Below, in pieces: positions 8,160 to 16,504 of a DNA stretch of 64,000 nucleotides. Position numbers and translations under genes: made by a program. Source of the DNA: Mesorhizobium sp. WSM3860. GTDB lineage: Bacteria; Pseudomonadota; Alphaproteobacteria; Rhizobiales; Rhizobiaceae. The notes beneath the pieces were generated by a model. The model had not been told where the DNA came from. It was given only the letters and a program-made list of their open reading frames with translations, and searched no databases. The stretch is from contig NZ_NSGF01000015.1 of NCBI RefSeq assembly GCF_002294995.1, positions 1 through 64,000 of the forward strand. Direction: 5' to 3'. Within the stretch, counting starts at the first letter, position 1; the number at the start of each line of letters is the position of its first letter.

Positions 8160-9152
8160 ATGAAACGCATGATCAGGACGTGGCTTGCTGTGGCGGCGAC
8201 CGCAGCCGTCGCGCTGACGGTCCACGGCGCCGGCGCGCAGGACAAGATGAAGTTCGGCTATATCAACAAGATGGGCGACCATCCCTGGTTCGTCCGCGAG
8301 GTGAAGGGCGCCAAGGACAAGGCCGCCGAGCTCGGCGTCGACCTGCTTGTCCAGGACGTCCAGTTCGACGCCAACCTCGCCGTCACCACCTTCGACACCT
8401 ATGTCGGCGACGGCGTCAAGGGCATCGCCGTGGTGGTGCCGGACCGCTCGCTCGGCCCGGTCGTCGCCGACAAAGCAAAGGCCGCCAAGATCGGCCTGAT
8501 CGCCGTCGACGACGACATCGCCTTCGCCGACGGTACACCTGTCGCCTATGTCGGCATGAACGCGCTCAACATCGGCAAGCAGGTCGGCGGCGAGATTGCC
8601 CGCATCGTCAAGGCCGAAGGCTGGGACAAGGACCTCTCCAAGGTCCGCGTCGGCTCGATCGAGGACCAGAAGGCCGACACCTGCATGCGCCGCAACAAGG
8701 GCGCGGAGGAAGCGCTGGTCGCGGCGATCCCAGAGATCAAGTCGCGCATCGTCTCGATTCCCTACGACAACACGATGGTCAACTCGATCGATGTCGTCTC
8801 GACGACCCTGACGGCCAATCCGGACGCCGAGAAGTGGATCTTCTACTCCTGCAATGACGACGGCGTGCTCGGCGGCGTACGCGCCACGGAGAATGCCGGC
8901 ATGAAGCCGGAGAACGTCATCGGCATCGGCATTGACGGTTCCCGCTCCTGCGAGGCCTTCGGTTCCGGCAAGCCGACGGGCTTCCGCGGCACGATGTGGC
9001 TGGACAGCGCCAAGCACGGCGCCGCCGCCATCCAGGCGCTCTACGACCAAGCCATCGGCAAGGAGATGCAGAAGGACTATTTCCAGGACGCCACGCTGAT
9101 CAGCGGCGAGAACTTCGCCAAGTTCAAGGACACTCTCGGTTGCAAGTCCTAG
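8160..9152 (+). CDS. Sugar ABC transporter, periplasmic binding protein (arabinose type)
   Basis: The 330-residue protein has a Sec signal peptide ending at AGA (about residues 1-23) and the periplasmic binding protein I fold. The segments NDDGVLGGVRATENAG and the final ISGENFAKF strongly resemble E. coli AraF, so an arabinose- or galactose-like ligand is likely. The chosen ATG follows GGAGGAGGAAACC directly, while an in-frame ATG at 8145 lacks such a site and would spoil the signal peptide. It delivers its ligand to the ATPase and permease encoded just downstream. Confidence 0.93.
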   Translation: MKRMIRTWLAVAATAAVALTVHGAGAQDKMKFGYINKMGDHPWFVREVKGAKDKAAELGVDLLVQDVQFDANLAVTTFDTYVGDGVKGIAVVVPDRSLGPVVADKAKAAKIGLIAVDDDIAFADGTPVAYVGMNALNIGKQVGGEIARIVKAEGWDKDLSKVRVGSIEDQKADTCMRRNKGAEEALVAAIPEIKSRIVSIPYDNTMVNSIDVVSTTLTANPDAEKWIFYSCNDDGVLGGVRATENAGMKPENVIGIGIDGSRSCEAFGSGKPTGFRGTMWLDSAKHGAAAIQALYDQAIGKEMQKDYFQDATLISGENFAKFKDTLGCKS

Positions 9153-9216
9153 GCTCCCCTTCGAGCTCGCGGCGGATGGCCTTTGGGTGGGCGGCTTCAA
9201 AGGGAGCCTCCCGCCC

Positions 9217-10737
9217 ATGACCGTGCCCGTCGTTTCCGTCGAAGGCGTCAGCAAGCGCTTCGGCGCCGTGCAGGCGCTGCGCGACGTGTCGGTCGCTTTC
9301 AACGCCGGCGAGATCACCGCGCTGATCGGCGAGAACGGCGCCGGCAAGTCGACGCTTATGCGCGTCCTGGAAGGCGAGCATCGGCCGGATAGCGGCCGAG
9401 TGCTCGTCGACGGCCAGCCCGTGCAGCTCAACTCGCCGCGCGCCGCACACGGCTCGGGCATCCGCGTCATCCACCAGGAGCCGGAGATCATCCCGGAGCT
9501 GACGGTGGCGGAAAACATCTTCATCGGCGACATCAAGGCGCGGGGCGGGATTTTTCTCGACCGCGCCGATCTCGAAAGGCGCAGTCTCGACCTATTGCGC
9601 ACCTTTGGCGTGGTCGACGTGCTTTCCCCCGGGCAGCGCTGCCATGGCCTGAGCCCGGCGCTCAGGCAGCTGATCGAAATCATGCGCGCGCTGCGGCCCG
9701 GCGCGCGGCTGCTCGCCTTCGACGAGCCGACCTCATCACTGACCGAGGATGAGGCGCAGCGCCTGTTCCGCGTCATCCGGCGCCTGAAGGCCGACGGCGT
9801 CGTGGTGATCTACATCTCACACCGGCTGCGCGAGATCATCGAGCTTGCCGATCGCTGCGTGGTGATGCGCGACGGCAGCCGGATCGCCGACGAGCCAATC
9901 GCGGCGCTCGACGAACAGCGCATGGTGCGACTGATGGTCGGCAGGCCGGTGAGCGACCTGTTCAACCGAAAGGAGCGCGCGCTCGGGCCGGTCCGGCTGG
10001 CGCTCGAAGGCGTCACGACACGCCGCGTCGAAGGGATCAGCTTCGAGGTCAGGGCAGGCGAGATCGTCGGCCTGGGTGGATTGGTCGGCGCGGGGCGGAC
10101 GGAAGTCGCGCGTGCCATCGTCGGCCTCGACCCTCTGCGCTCCGGGCGGATGGCCGTTGGCGGGCAGCCTTACGGGCCGCGCGAGCCGGCGGATGCAGTT
10201 GCCGCCGGAATAGGGCTGGTGCCGGAAGACCGCAAGCAGGAAGCGCTGCTCTTGATGCAGGCGGTGCGCGACAATGTCAGCCTCGTGGTGCCCGACAAGG
10301 TGTCGCGCTACGGGTTCTTCAGCCGCCGGCGCGAGCGCGCGCTGGTCGCCCGCCACGTCGCCGAGCTCAGGGTCAAGACGCCGTCGATCGAGCAGGCCGT
10401 CGGGAAACTGTCCGGCGGCAACCAGCAGAAGGTCGTCTTCGCGCGCTGGCAGGCACGGGGGCCGGCGGTGCTCATCCTCGACGAGCCGACGCGCGGCATC
10501 GATGTCGGCGCCAAGGCGGAGATCTACAGGCTGATCGAAAGCCTGGCCGAGCAGGGCCTCGCCATCCTGCTCATCTCCTCGGAGATGCCGGAGCTGCTCG
10601 GCCTCGCCGACCGCGTCCTGGTCATGCAGAGCGGTCGCATCAGCGGTGAGCTTCACTGGCAAGAGGCGAGCGACGAGGCCGTACTGGCGCTGGCCATGCG
10701 CTCGGGCAAAGAGACAATCGAAAGGAGGGTATCGTGA
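9217..10737 (+). CDS. Sugar ABC transporter, duplicated-domain ATPase
   Basis: This 506-residue ATPase contains two nucleotide-binding domains, as in AraG/RbsA. The first has Walker A GENGAGKS near residues 40-47 and Walker B LLAFDEPTSSL. The second has the signature LSGGNQQKVVFARW and Walker B LILDEPTRGIDVGAK. The N-terminal domain signature is degenerate (LSPALRQLIEI instead of LSGG), a common feature of this subfamily. The start at 9217 is preferred over the GTG at 9187 because the domain begins VVSVEGVSKRFGAVQAL. The gene overlaps the permease start by four bases (GTGA). Confidence 0.95.
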   Translation: MTVPVVSVEGVSKRFGAVQALRDVSVAFNAGEITALIGENGAGKSTLMRVLEGEHRPDSGRVLVDGQPVQLNSPRAAHGSGIRVIHQEPEIIPELTVAENIFIGDIKARGGIFLDRADLERRSLDLLRTFGVVDVLSPGQRCHGLSPALRQLIEIMRALRPGARLLAFDEPTSSLTEDEAQRLFRVIRRLKADGVVVIYISHRLREIIELADRCVVMRDGSRIADEPIAALDEQRMVRLMVGRPVSDLFNRKERALGPVRLALEGVTTRRVEGISFEVRAGEIVGLGGLVGAGRTEVARAIVGLDPLRSGRMAVGGQPYGPREPADAVAAGIGLVPEDRKQEALLLMQAVRDNVSLVVPDKVSRYGFFSRRRERALVARHVAELRVKTPSIEQAVGKLSGGNQQKVVFARWQARGPAVLILDEPTRGIDVGAKAEIYRLIESLAEQGLAILLISSEMPELLGLADRVLVMQSGRISGELHWQEASDEAVLALAMRSGKETIERRVS

Positions 10738-11723
10738 CCGATACCGCGACCGCCGGCCGCGAGCGCGCGCCGGCCAGCCTGTTTGGCCGCATCGGCGCGC
10801 AGAACATCAGCCTGCTGATCGCCCTGGTCGTGCTGCTGGCGATCTTTGGCGCCTTGAGGCCGGACGTCTTCTTCACGCCGCGCAACCTGATCAACATTGG
10901 GCTCGCGGTCACCATCCTCGGCATCCTGGCAATGGCGCAGACCGTCGTCATCGTATCGGGTGGGCTCGACATCTCGGTCGGGTCGATCGTCGGCCTGAGC
11001 ACGATGGTGCTGGCCGTCGCCGCCCAGGAAACCGGTTCGATCCCCGCCGGCATTCTCGCCGGCCTGCTCGCCGGATTGCTGGCAGGCGCCGTCAACGGGC
11101 TGATCATCGTCTACGGGCCGGTCAATGCGGTGATCGCGACGCTTGGCACCATGTCGGCCTTCCGCGGCCTCGCCTATCTGATGAATAACGGCAATTCCAT
11201 TCCGATCACCGGCGACAGCCTGCGCGCGCTGGGCATCGGCACGCTGTTCGGCCTGCCCTTCGCCATCTGGCTGCTGATCGCTGCGATGGCGGCTTTCATC
11301 GTCTTCACCCGCGAGACGGTCGTCGGCCGCAACATCTATGCGCTCGGCGGCAACCCGACGGTGGCGCGGCTCGCCGGCATCCCGATCCGCCGCTACCAGA
11401 TCTCGATCTATGCGATGAGCGGCTTCGCCGCGGCGGTGGCGGGTCTGGTGCTGGCCAGCCGCACGATGTCCGGACAGCCGGCTTCCGGCAGCCAGGGGCT
11501 GGAGCTCGAGGCGATCACCGCCGCGATCCTCGGCGGCTGCGCGCTGCAGGGCGGCAAGGGCACGATCATCGGCGCCATGTTAGGGGTGCTGATCATCGGC
11601 GTCCTCAACAACGGCATGATCCTGACCTCCGTGCCGACCTTCTACCAGTTGCTTGCCAAAGGCGCGCTGCTGATCCTGGCGGTCATCGTCCAAGAGCGCC
11701 AGCGGGCGCGCTCGGGAGAATAG
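10734..11723 (+). CDS. Sugar ABC transporter, permease
   Basis: This 329-residue integral membrane protein has about eight to ten hydrophobic segments and belongs to the RbsC/AraH permease family. Typical blocks are VIVSGGLDISVGSIVGL, the NGLIIVYGPVNAVIATLGTM region and ITAAILGGCALQGGKGTI. The GTG start overlaps the ATPase stop codon and is preceded by AAAGGAGGGT. It ends the arabinose-type operon. Confidence 0.95.
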   Translation: MTDTATAGRERAPASLFGRIGAQNISLLIALVVLLAIFGALRPDVFFTPRNLINIGLAVTILGILAMAQTVVIVSGGLDISVGSIVGLSTMVLAVAAQETGSIPAGILAGLLAGLLAGAVNGLIIVYGPVNAVIATLGTMSAFRGLAYLMNNGNSIPITGDSLRALGIGTLFGLPFAIWLLIAAMAAFIVFTRETVVGRNIYALGGNPTVARLAGIPIRRYQISIYAMSGFAAAVAGLVLASRTMSGQPASGSQGLELEAITAAILGGCALQGGKGTIIGAMLGVLIIGVLNNGMILTSVPTFYQLLAKGALLILAVIVQERQRARSGE

Positions 11724-11735
11724 CCCCGCGCGGGG
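11724..11735. terminator. Short GC palindrome between convergent genes
   Basis: CCCCGCGCGGGG is a self-complementary 12-mer between the permease stop and the stop of the convergent ligase gene. It could act as a weak bidirectional terminator. It has no U tract, so support is limited. Confidence 0.35.
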
Positions 11736-13091
11736 TTAGACGCTTTCGAGATAGGTCTCGATCTCGAAGTCGCTGACATTGAGCGCGAAGGTATTCAACT
11801 CCTGGCGTTTGCAAGCGATGAAAGCGTCGCGCAGCACGGCCGGGAAGATTTCGGCGACACGCTTGCCGGTCTCGAAGGCGGCAATCGCCGAGGCCCAGTC
11901 CGGCGGCAGCTTGGCAAGCGTCAGCCCCTGTCCCTCGCCGCCGGTCGGCTCGCCGGGCGACAGCTGCCGCTCGATGCCCATCAGCGCGGCACCCAGGATC
12001 GCCGCCAGCACCAGATAGGGATTGGCGTCCGCGCCGGAGACGCGGTGCTCGATGCGGCGCGCGGCAGACGGGCCGCCTGGAATGCGGATCGCCACCATGC
12101 GGTTTTCGTAACCCCAGGCGACGGCCGTTGGCGCATAGGAGCGCGGCCGCAGCCGGCGATAGGAATTGAAATGCGGCGCGAACACCAGCGTGCTTTCGGC
12201 CATGGCGGCGAGCAGGCCGCCTACGGCGTGGCGCATGGTGTCGGAGCCCTGGTCGCTGCCATCGTCGAAGATATTGCGGCCGTCCTTGTCGAGCACGCTG
12301 AAATGAACATGGAAACCGTTGCCGGCGCGCTCGCCATAGGGCTTGGCCATGAAGCAGGCGGCAAAGCCGTGCTTGCGCGCGATGCCCTTCACGGTGCGCT
12401 TGAAAAGCACGGCGTCGTCCGCGGCGCGCAAGGCATCGGGCACGTGGTTTAGGTTGATCTCGAACTGGCCGACGCCGTTCTCGGCGATCGCCGTATCGAC
12501 CGGAATGCCCTGCATGCGGCAGGCTTCGTAGATGTCGTGGATGAAAGCCTCGAAATCGTCGATCTCGTCGATCGAAAGCGCCGCGTCGGAATCGAGACGC
12601 CGGCCGGTGACCGGCGAGACAGGACCGACCGGACGCTGCGAGGTCGGGTCGACGAGGTAGAATTCAAGTTCGGTCGCGGTGACGGGCGTCAGGCCAAGCG
12701 CTGCGTAGCGGTCGAGGATACGGGCGAGCGCGCGGCGCGGATCGCCGAGATAGGGTGCGCCGGCCTCGTCGGCGAGCCACAGCGGCAAAAGCGCCGTCGG
12801 ATGCGCCGTCCAGTTGACGGGCAGGATGCCGCGTCCGGTCCAATGGCAAAGCCCGTCGGCGTCGCCGGTCGAGAAGACCTGGGCGTTGCCTTCGATGTCC
12901 TCGCCCCAGATGTCGAGCCCGATCAGCGAATAGGGCATGCGCAGCTTGCCTTCGAGCGCCTTGCGCGCCTGCTCGACCGGGATGCGCTTGCCGCGCATGA
13001 TGCCGTTCAGGTCGCACACCGCGGCCCGCAGGCTCTGGATGTCGCCTCTGCTTTCAAGCCAGTTCAAAACGTCCGCAATTGCATCGCCCAA
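11736..13091 (-). CDS. Glutamine-synthetase-family ligase (glutamate-putrescine ligase-like)
   Basis: This 451-residue protein has the N-terminal beta-grasp domain (VCDLNGIMRGKRIP near residues 26-39) and the catalytic GS domain. In the catalytic domain TATELEFYLVDP, NGVGQFEINLNH, GNGFHVHFSV and NSYRRLRP correspond to the metal, glutamate and ATP sites. It resembles PuuA-type enzymes that link glutamate to an amine at the cost of ATP. The frame opens with a TTG at 13091 with only a weak GGGG site upstream, so the start is uncertain, but the conserved N-terminus leaves little room for another. A hairpin lies in its promoter (13121-13137). It is the first of two such ligases around the Pot-type transporter. 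Confidence 0.9.
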   Translation of the reverse strand: MGDAIADVLNWLESRGDIQSLRAAVCDLNGIMRGKRIPVEQARKALEGKLRMPYSLIGLDIWGEDIEGNAQVFSTGDADGLCHWTGRGILPVNWTAHPTALLPLWLADEAGAPYLGDPRRALARILDRYAALGLTPVTATELEFYLVDPTSQRPVGPVSPVTGRRLDSDAALSIDEIDDFEAFIHDIYEACRMQGIPVDTAIAENGVGQFEINLNHVPDALRAADDAVLFKRTVKGIARKHGFAACFMAKPYGERAGNGFHVHFSVLDKDGRNIFDDGSDQGSDTMRHAVGGLLAAMAESTLVFAPHFNSYRRLRPRSYAPTAVAWGYENRMVAIRIPGGPSAARRIEHRVSGADANPYLVLAAILGAALMGIERQLSPGEPTGGEGQGLTLAKLPPDWASAIAAFETGKRVAEIFPAVLRDAFIACKRQELNTFALNVSDFEIETYLESV

Positions 13092-13356
13092 TTTCCAGCC
13101 CCTGTTTTTTCGGAGGTGCTGTAGCCGTTCCGGCTACGATATCCATTTTAAAGCTTGTGAGTTTATGAAGGTCGCCACAGATGGTTCCAGGCGAGGATCC
13201 TTCATTTTTTCAATTCACTAGCTGGGATATCGGGCGGCATTTGGGGTCCATAGCTGCGATCTGCGATCGCAACATAGCTGGCAGGCGGCGGAAAGCCAAG
13301 GGGCATTCGGTTTACTGGATGGGCCGCGACAGAACCTCTGAGATACCGGCGGGACA
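13092..13356. other. Intergenic region before the ligase gene
   Basis: No credible gene is seen here. The part nearest the ligase contains a GTAGCCG inverted repeat and an AT-rich stretch around 13140-13165 that may hold its promoter. The remainder up to the palindromic repeat at 13357 shows no feature I can support. Confidence 0.5.
13121..13137. promoter_or_regulatory. Inverted repeat before the glutamylpolyamine-ligase-like gene
   Basis: GTAGCCG (13121-13127) and CGGCTAC (13131-13137) form a perfect 7-base inverted repeat with a TTC spacer, 30 bases upstream of the TTG start of the minus-strand gene. It may be an operator or a short leader hairpin. Confidence 0.5.
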
Positions 13357-13513
13357 GCGCCCCCCTCTGTCCTGCCGGACATCTCCCCTTGGGGGGAGAT
13401 TGGCCGTCATCGGCGATTTCGCCAATTTGTCGACGTCGCAGAGGAGGCGGGGCGCCGGAGCTGCTGATCTCCCCACTTGTGGAGGAGATGCCCGGCAGGG
13501 CAGAGGGGGGCGC
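13357..13513. repeat. Palindromic repeat element, copy 1
   Basis: The element begins GCGCCCCCCTCTGTCCTGCC and ends with a near-perfect inverse of that sequence. It has inner GGGGGGAGAT/ATCTCCCC hairpins and a central part with TTCGCCAAT. Two related copies occur at 25771-25933 and 28030-28189. This copy is the most diverged in its centre. It lies between two minus-strand genes. Confidence 0.85.
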
Positions 13514-13537
13514 GAAAGATCGCCGGCGTTCCGAACG

Positions 13538-14236
13538 CTACTGCCGCAGTTCGGGAAACTTGATCTGCTTGAGAATGTGCGTCGCGCCCTCGTCGATGTC
13601 GCGCACGATGGCGGCGCGGGCTCGTTCGCCGTCCTGGACCTCGATCGCCGCCACAACTTCCTCGTGATAGTCGATGCCGAGAATGCCGGCGAGGTCGTCC
13701 TCGAAGCCGATGCGCAGGTTCCTGAGAAAAGGTCCCACCTGCATCCACACCGTCTCGATCAGAAAGATCATCTGCTCGTTGCCGCAGTGGCGGTATATCG
13801 AGAATTTGAAGTCGTGATTCTTGCGCAAGTAATCGTCGATGTCGCCGCTGCGGGCGGCCTGGGTGAGCTCTGCGCAATGACGGCGAATAGCGCGCAGATT
13901 GTTGCCGTTGATGAGGCCGGTGGCGAGCTCGGTGGCCGTGCCTTCCAGGACCGTGCGCACGTCGGTGAGCTGCTGGAAACGGTCTGCCGAAATCATCGGC
14001 ACCTCGACACTGCCGTTCGGCATTGGGCTCAGCGCCCTGAGCGCCTGCAGCCGCATGAAGGCGCTGCGGACCGGCATGTCGCTGGTGCCGAGCTCCTTGG
14101 CGAGCTTGCGCGAGGTCAGCTTCTGGCCGGGCTGGAGCTGACCCGACATCAGCGCCCGCACCAGTTCCAGATAGACTTTCTCATGCAGCGGTACTGTGTC
14201 GAGGGTAGTCAGTCCGAATTGTGTTTTGTCGGCCAT
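13538..14236 (-). CDS. GntR-family regulator (FCD type)
   Basis: This 232-residue protein has an N-terminal winged helix (residues about 12-75) with LTSRKLAKELGTSDMPVRSA and a C-terminal all-helical FCD domain with RTVLEGTATELA, KNHDFKFSIYRHCGN and EEVVAAIEVQDGE. The start is the ATG at 14236. The longer open frame upstream reads through a low-complexity region without family similarity. It probably regulates the neighbouring polyamine genes, on both sides of which it sits. Confidence 0.9.
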   Translation of the reverse strand: MADKTQFGLTTLDTVPLHEKVYLELVRALMSGQLQPGQKLTSRKLAKELGTSDMPVRSAFMRLQALRALSPMPNGSVEVPMISADRFQQLTDVRTVLEGTATELATGLINGNNLRAIRRHCAELTQAARSGDIDDYLRKNHDFKFSIYRHCGNEQMIFLIETVWMQVGPFLRNLRIGFEDDLAGILGIDYHEEVVAAIEVQDGERARAAIVRDIDEGATHILKQIKFPELRQ

Positions 14237-14438
14237 TGGCGATGCGCTACTTCGTGCGTCCTGAAATCTGTTTAGCCGCTCTGTCTGCAACCAGGATACT
14301 TGGCCGGCGGCCCTCGATCCGCACGATAGACGGTTAACGCGCGGCGCCGCAAGTGAGGCTGGGGCGGCTTCCTGACTGACCCTAACGGCGCCCCTGGGCA
14401 TGCGCGCCGTGGAGCGGTTCCAGCTGGCCGGAGACGCG

Positions 14439-15248
14439 CTATCCGATGCGCGCGTCTATGATCTCGACGAAGCGCGCGAAGAGGCCGGCCTGCGACTTGA
14501 TCTTGAGCTTGCGATAGATGTTGCGGCGATGGACCTTCACGGTCCCTGGGACGATCCTGAGCGCCCTGGCGATCGATTCCGTCGAGTGACCCTGGAGCAC
14601 CAGGTCGACGACCTGTTTCTCGCGAGAGGTCAGCGATAGGCTCTTCCAGATGTGGGCGCGATCCAAGTCGTTGGTCACCGCCACGGCTTCGCCCGGCGGC
14701 GCGACCATGGTCTCTTCGGCAGGCAAAGCCGGCCAGCGCTGTCGGCAGAAGCCGACCACCGCGGGGGCCATGTCGCGCAGCAGCCTGGCGTCGGCTGTTC
14801 CGAACGGCCCCGAGGCGCGCAGCCGCATCAGCGACAGCACCAGCGCATCCTTGCCGGCCAGCGGAACGAAGAAGCCGACCTCCTCGGCGAGCCGGGTCTG
14901 GCTGTAGTAGGAGCGGTAGTACTCGCTGGCATAGAAGCGGTCCGGCGCTAACTCGCGCATGCGCCAGAAGCCTTCCCTGCGCTCGACCGCGGCGTGATGG
15001 AAGGGGTCGAGCAGATAGGGCCCTTCCTGGTAGAGCGCGACGAAGATGTGGCTTTCGGCCGGCGAGAAGGTCTCGAACAGAAGCGGCGGCCGCGCCGCGC
15101 CGCGATAGCCGAAGATCACGCAGTGATCGAAGCGGACATGCCCGCGCAGCCAGCCGACGATCGCCTTGCCGAAATGATCGCCGGTCTCGCGCGCCGCGGC
15201 AATGACGGCGCCGAGCGCGTTGTAGTCGTCGCTGCGGGAGGCGCCCAA
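14439..15248 (-). CDS. LuxR-type transcriptional regulator
   Basis: This protein of about 269 residues has a C-terminal LuxR/NarL helix-turn-helix: SLTSREKQVVDLVLQGHS, then IARALRIVPGTVKVHRRNIY and KLKIKSQ. Its N-terminal half lacks a phosphoacceptor domain and could be a small-molecule sensing domain. I chose the TTG at 15248 because AGAGGGG stands six bases upstream. The alternative ATG at 15314 has no ribosome site and would translate an AT-rich palindrome into an odd hydrophobic leader. It is divergent from the Pot-type ABC operon, which it likely controls through the palindrome at 15281-15302. Confidence 0.85.
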   Translation of the reverse strand: MGASRSDDYNALGAVIAAARETGDHFGKAIVGWLRGHVRFDHCVIFGYRGAARPPLLFETFSPAESHIFVALYQEGPYLLDPFHHAAVERREGFWRMRELAPDRFYASEYYRSYYSQTRLAEEVGFFVPLAGKDALVLSLMRLRASGPFGTADARLLRDMAPAVVGFCRQRWPALPAEETMVAPPGEAVAVTNDLDRAHIWKSLSLTSREKQVVDLVLQGHSTESIARALRIVPGTVKVHRRNIYRKLKIKSQAGLFARFVEIIDARIG

Positions 15249-15280
15249 TTCATACCCCTCTAAATGATAAAATCGACTAA

Positions 15281-15302
15281 ATATACCACCCGCGAGGTAT
15301 AT
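15281..15302. promoter_or_regulatory. Palindromic operator between LuxR-type gene and polyamine ABC operon
   Basis: ATATACC (15281-15287) and GGTATAT (15296-15302) are perfect inverse arms around ACCCGCGA, inside the AT-rich divergent promoter region. A 22-base dyad of this type fits binding by a LuxR-type dimer. Confidence 0.65.
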
Positions 15303-15367
15303 ACTAGACACCATTGGCTCTGCTAGCGTTGCAAAGATTGCCTCACGCTGTCGCTGGAGCCCGTGGC

Positions 15368-16504
15368 TTGACTGCAGTGCCCGATATCGAGTTTCGCGCG
15401 GTCACCAAGCGCTACGGCGCCGTCACGGCGGTTAGCGGCATAGACCTTGCCATCCCGCCCGCGGCCTTCGTCGCTCTACTCGGACCATCCGGCTGCGGCA
15501 AGACGACATGCCTGCGCATGATCGGCGGTTTCGAGCAGCCAAGCGAGGGCCAGGTGCTGATCCGCGGCCGCGACATGGCCGGAACGCCACCCTACCGGCG
15601 TCCGGTCAACATGGTGTTCCAGCAATACGCGCTCTTTCCGCATCTCGATGTCGAGGAGAACATCTCTTACGGACTGCGCCAGGCAAGGCCGCGTCTGTCG
15701 TCGCGCGAGATCAGCCTGAAGGCAGGCGAGGCGTTGGCCATGGTGCAGCTTGCCGGCTACGGACGCCGCAAGATCCACGAGCTTTCCGGCGGTCAGCAGC
15801 AGCGCGTCGCGCTCGCCCGGGCACTGGTCAACAAGCCGGCGGTGCTGTTGCTCGACGAGCCGCTGGCGGCGCTCGACAAGAAGCTGCGCACAGACATGCA
15901 GATCGAGCTGCAGAACCTGCAGCGCGAGATCGGCATCACCTTCGTGCTGGTCACCCACGATCAGGAGGAGGCGCTGTCGATGAGCGACTTTGTGTGCGTC
16001 ATGAATGGCGGCCGCGTGGTGCAACTCGGCCAGCCGAGCGAGATCTATGACGAACCTGCCGACCTCTTCGTCGCGGATTTCGTCGGCAAGACCAATCTGC
16101 TGAGCGGCAAGGTGGCCGGCCTCTCCGGCGACCTCGTCGATGTGGCGCTTGCCGACGGCACGGTGATTTCGGCGCGCAAGCGGGTACCGCTCAGCCGGGG
16201 CGAGGCCGTATCCGTCAGCCTTCGGCCGGAATCGCTCAGCCTCTCGGCGCCCGGAGGCGGCGGCCTCAAGGGCATTGTCCGTAACCGCATCTTTCTTGGC
16301 TCGACCGCGGAATACGCGATCGAAGTGCAGAGCATTGGATCATTGCTCACCAAGGCCGATCACATGACTGGCCGGGGCAACCTTTTCAAGCCGGGCGAAC
16401 CCGTCGCCATCGGCTTTGCCGCCGGAGCGCCGCTGGCGTTTCCGCAACCTAAGAACAACGGGACCAACCAGAGGGAAGACCAACATGTCAAAATCCTATC
16501 GTGA
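15368..16504 (+). CDS. Polyamine-type ABC transporter ATPase (PotA-like)
   Basis: This ATPase of about 378 residues has Walker A GPSGCGKT, Q-loop MVFQQYALFPH, signature ELSGGQQQRVALARAL and Walker B LLLDEPLAALD. A C-terminal TOBE regulatory domain carries SLRPESLSLS, as in PotA/PotG. The start is uncertain. I prefer TTG 15368, eight bases after GGAG, and the GTG at 15377 or TTG at 15314 are alternatives. The 3' end overlaps the next gene by 20 bases. With the downstream binding protein and two permeases it forms a spermidine/putrescine-type importer. Confidence 0.9.
   Translation: MTAVPDIEFRAVTKRYGAVTAVSGIDLAIPPAAFVALLGPSGCGKTTCLRMIGGFEQPSEGQVLIRGRDMAGTPPYRRPVNMVFQQYALFPHLDVEENISYGLRQARPRLSSREISLKAGEALAMVQLAGYGRRKIHELSGGQQQRVALARALVNKPAVLLLDEPLAALDKKLRTDMQIELQNLQREIGITFVLVTHDQEEALSMSDFVCVMNGGRVVQLGQPSEIYDEPADLFVADFVGKTNLLSGKVAGLSGDLVDVALADGTVISARKRVPLSRGEAVSVSLRPESLSLSAPGGGGLKGIVRNRIFLGSTAEYAIEVQSIGSLLTKADHMTGRGNLFKPGEPVAIGFAAGAPLAFPQPKNNGTNQREDQHVKILS

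Noticed and set aside
7230..9776. 848-codon open frame on the minus strand
   Set aside because: It runs antisense to the SDR, binding-protein and ATPase genes, which have clear motifs. Long antisense frames are common in GC-rich DNA.
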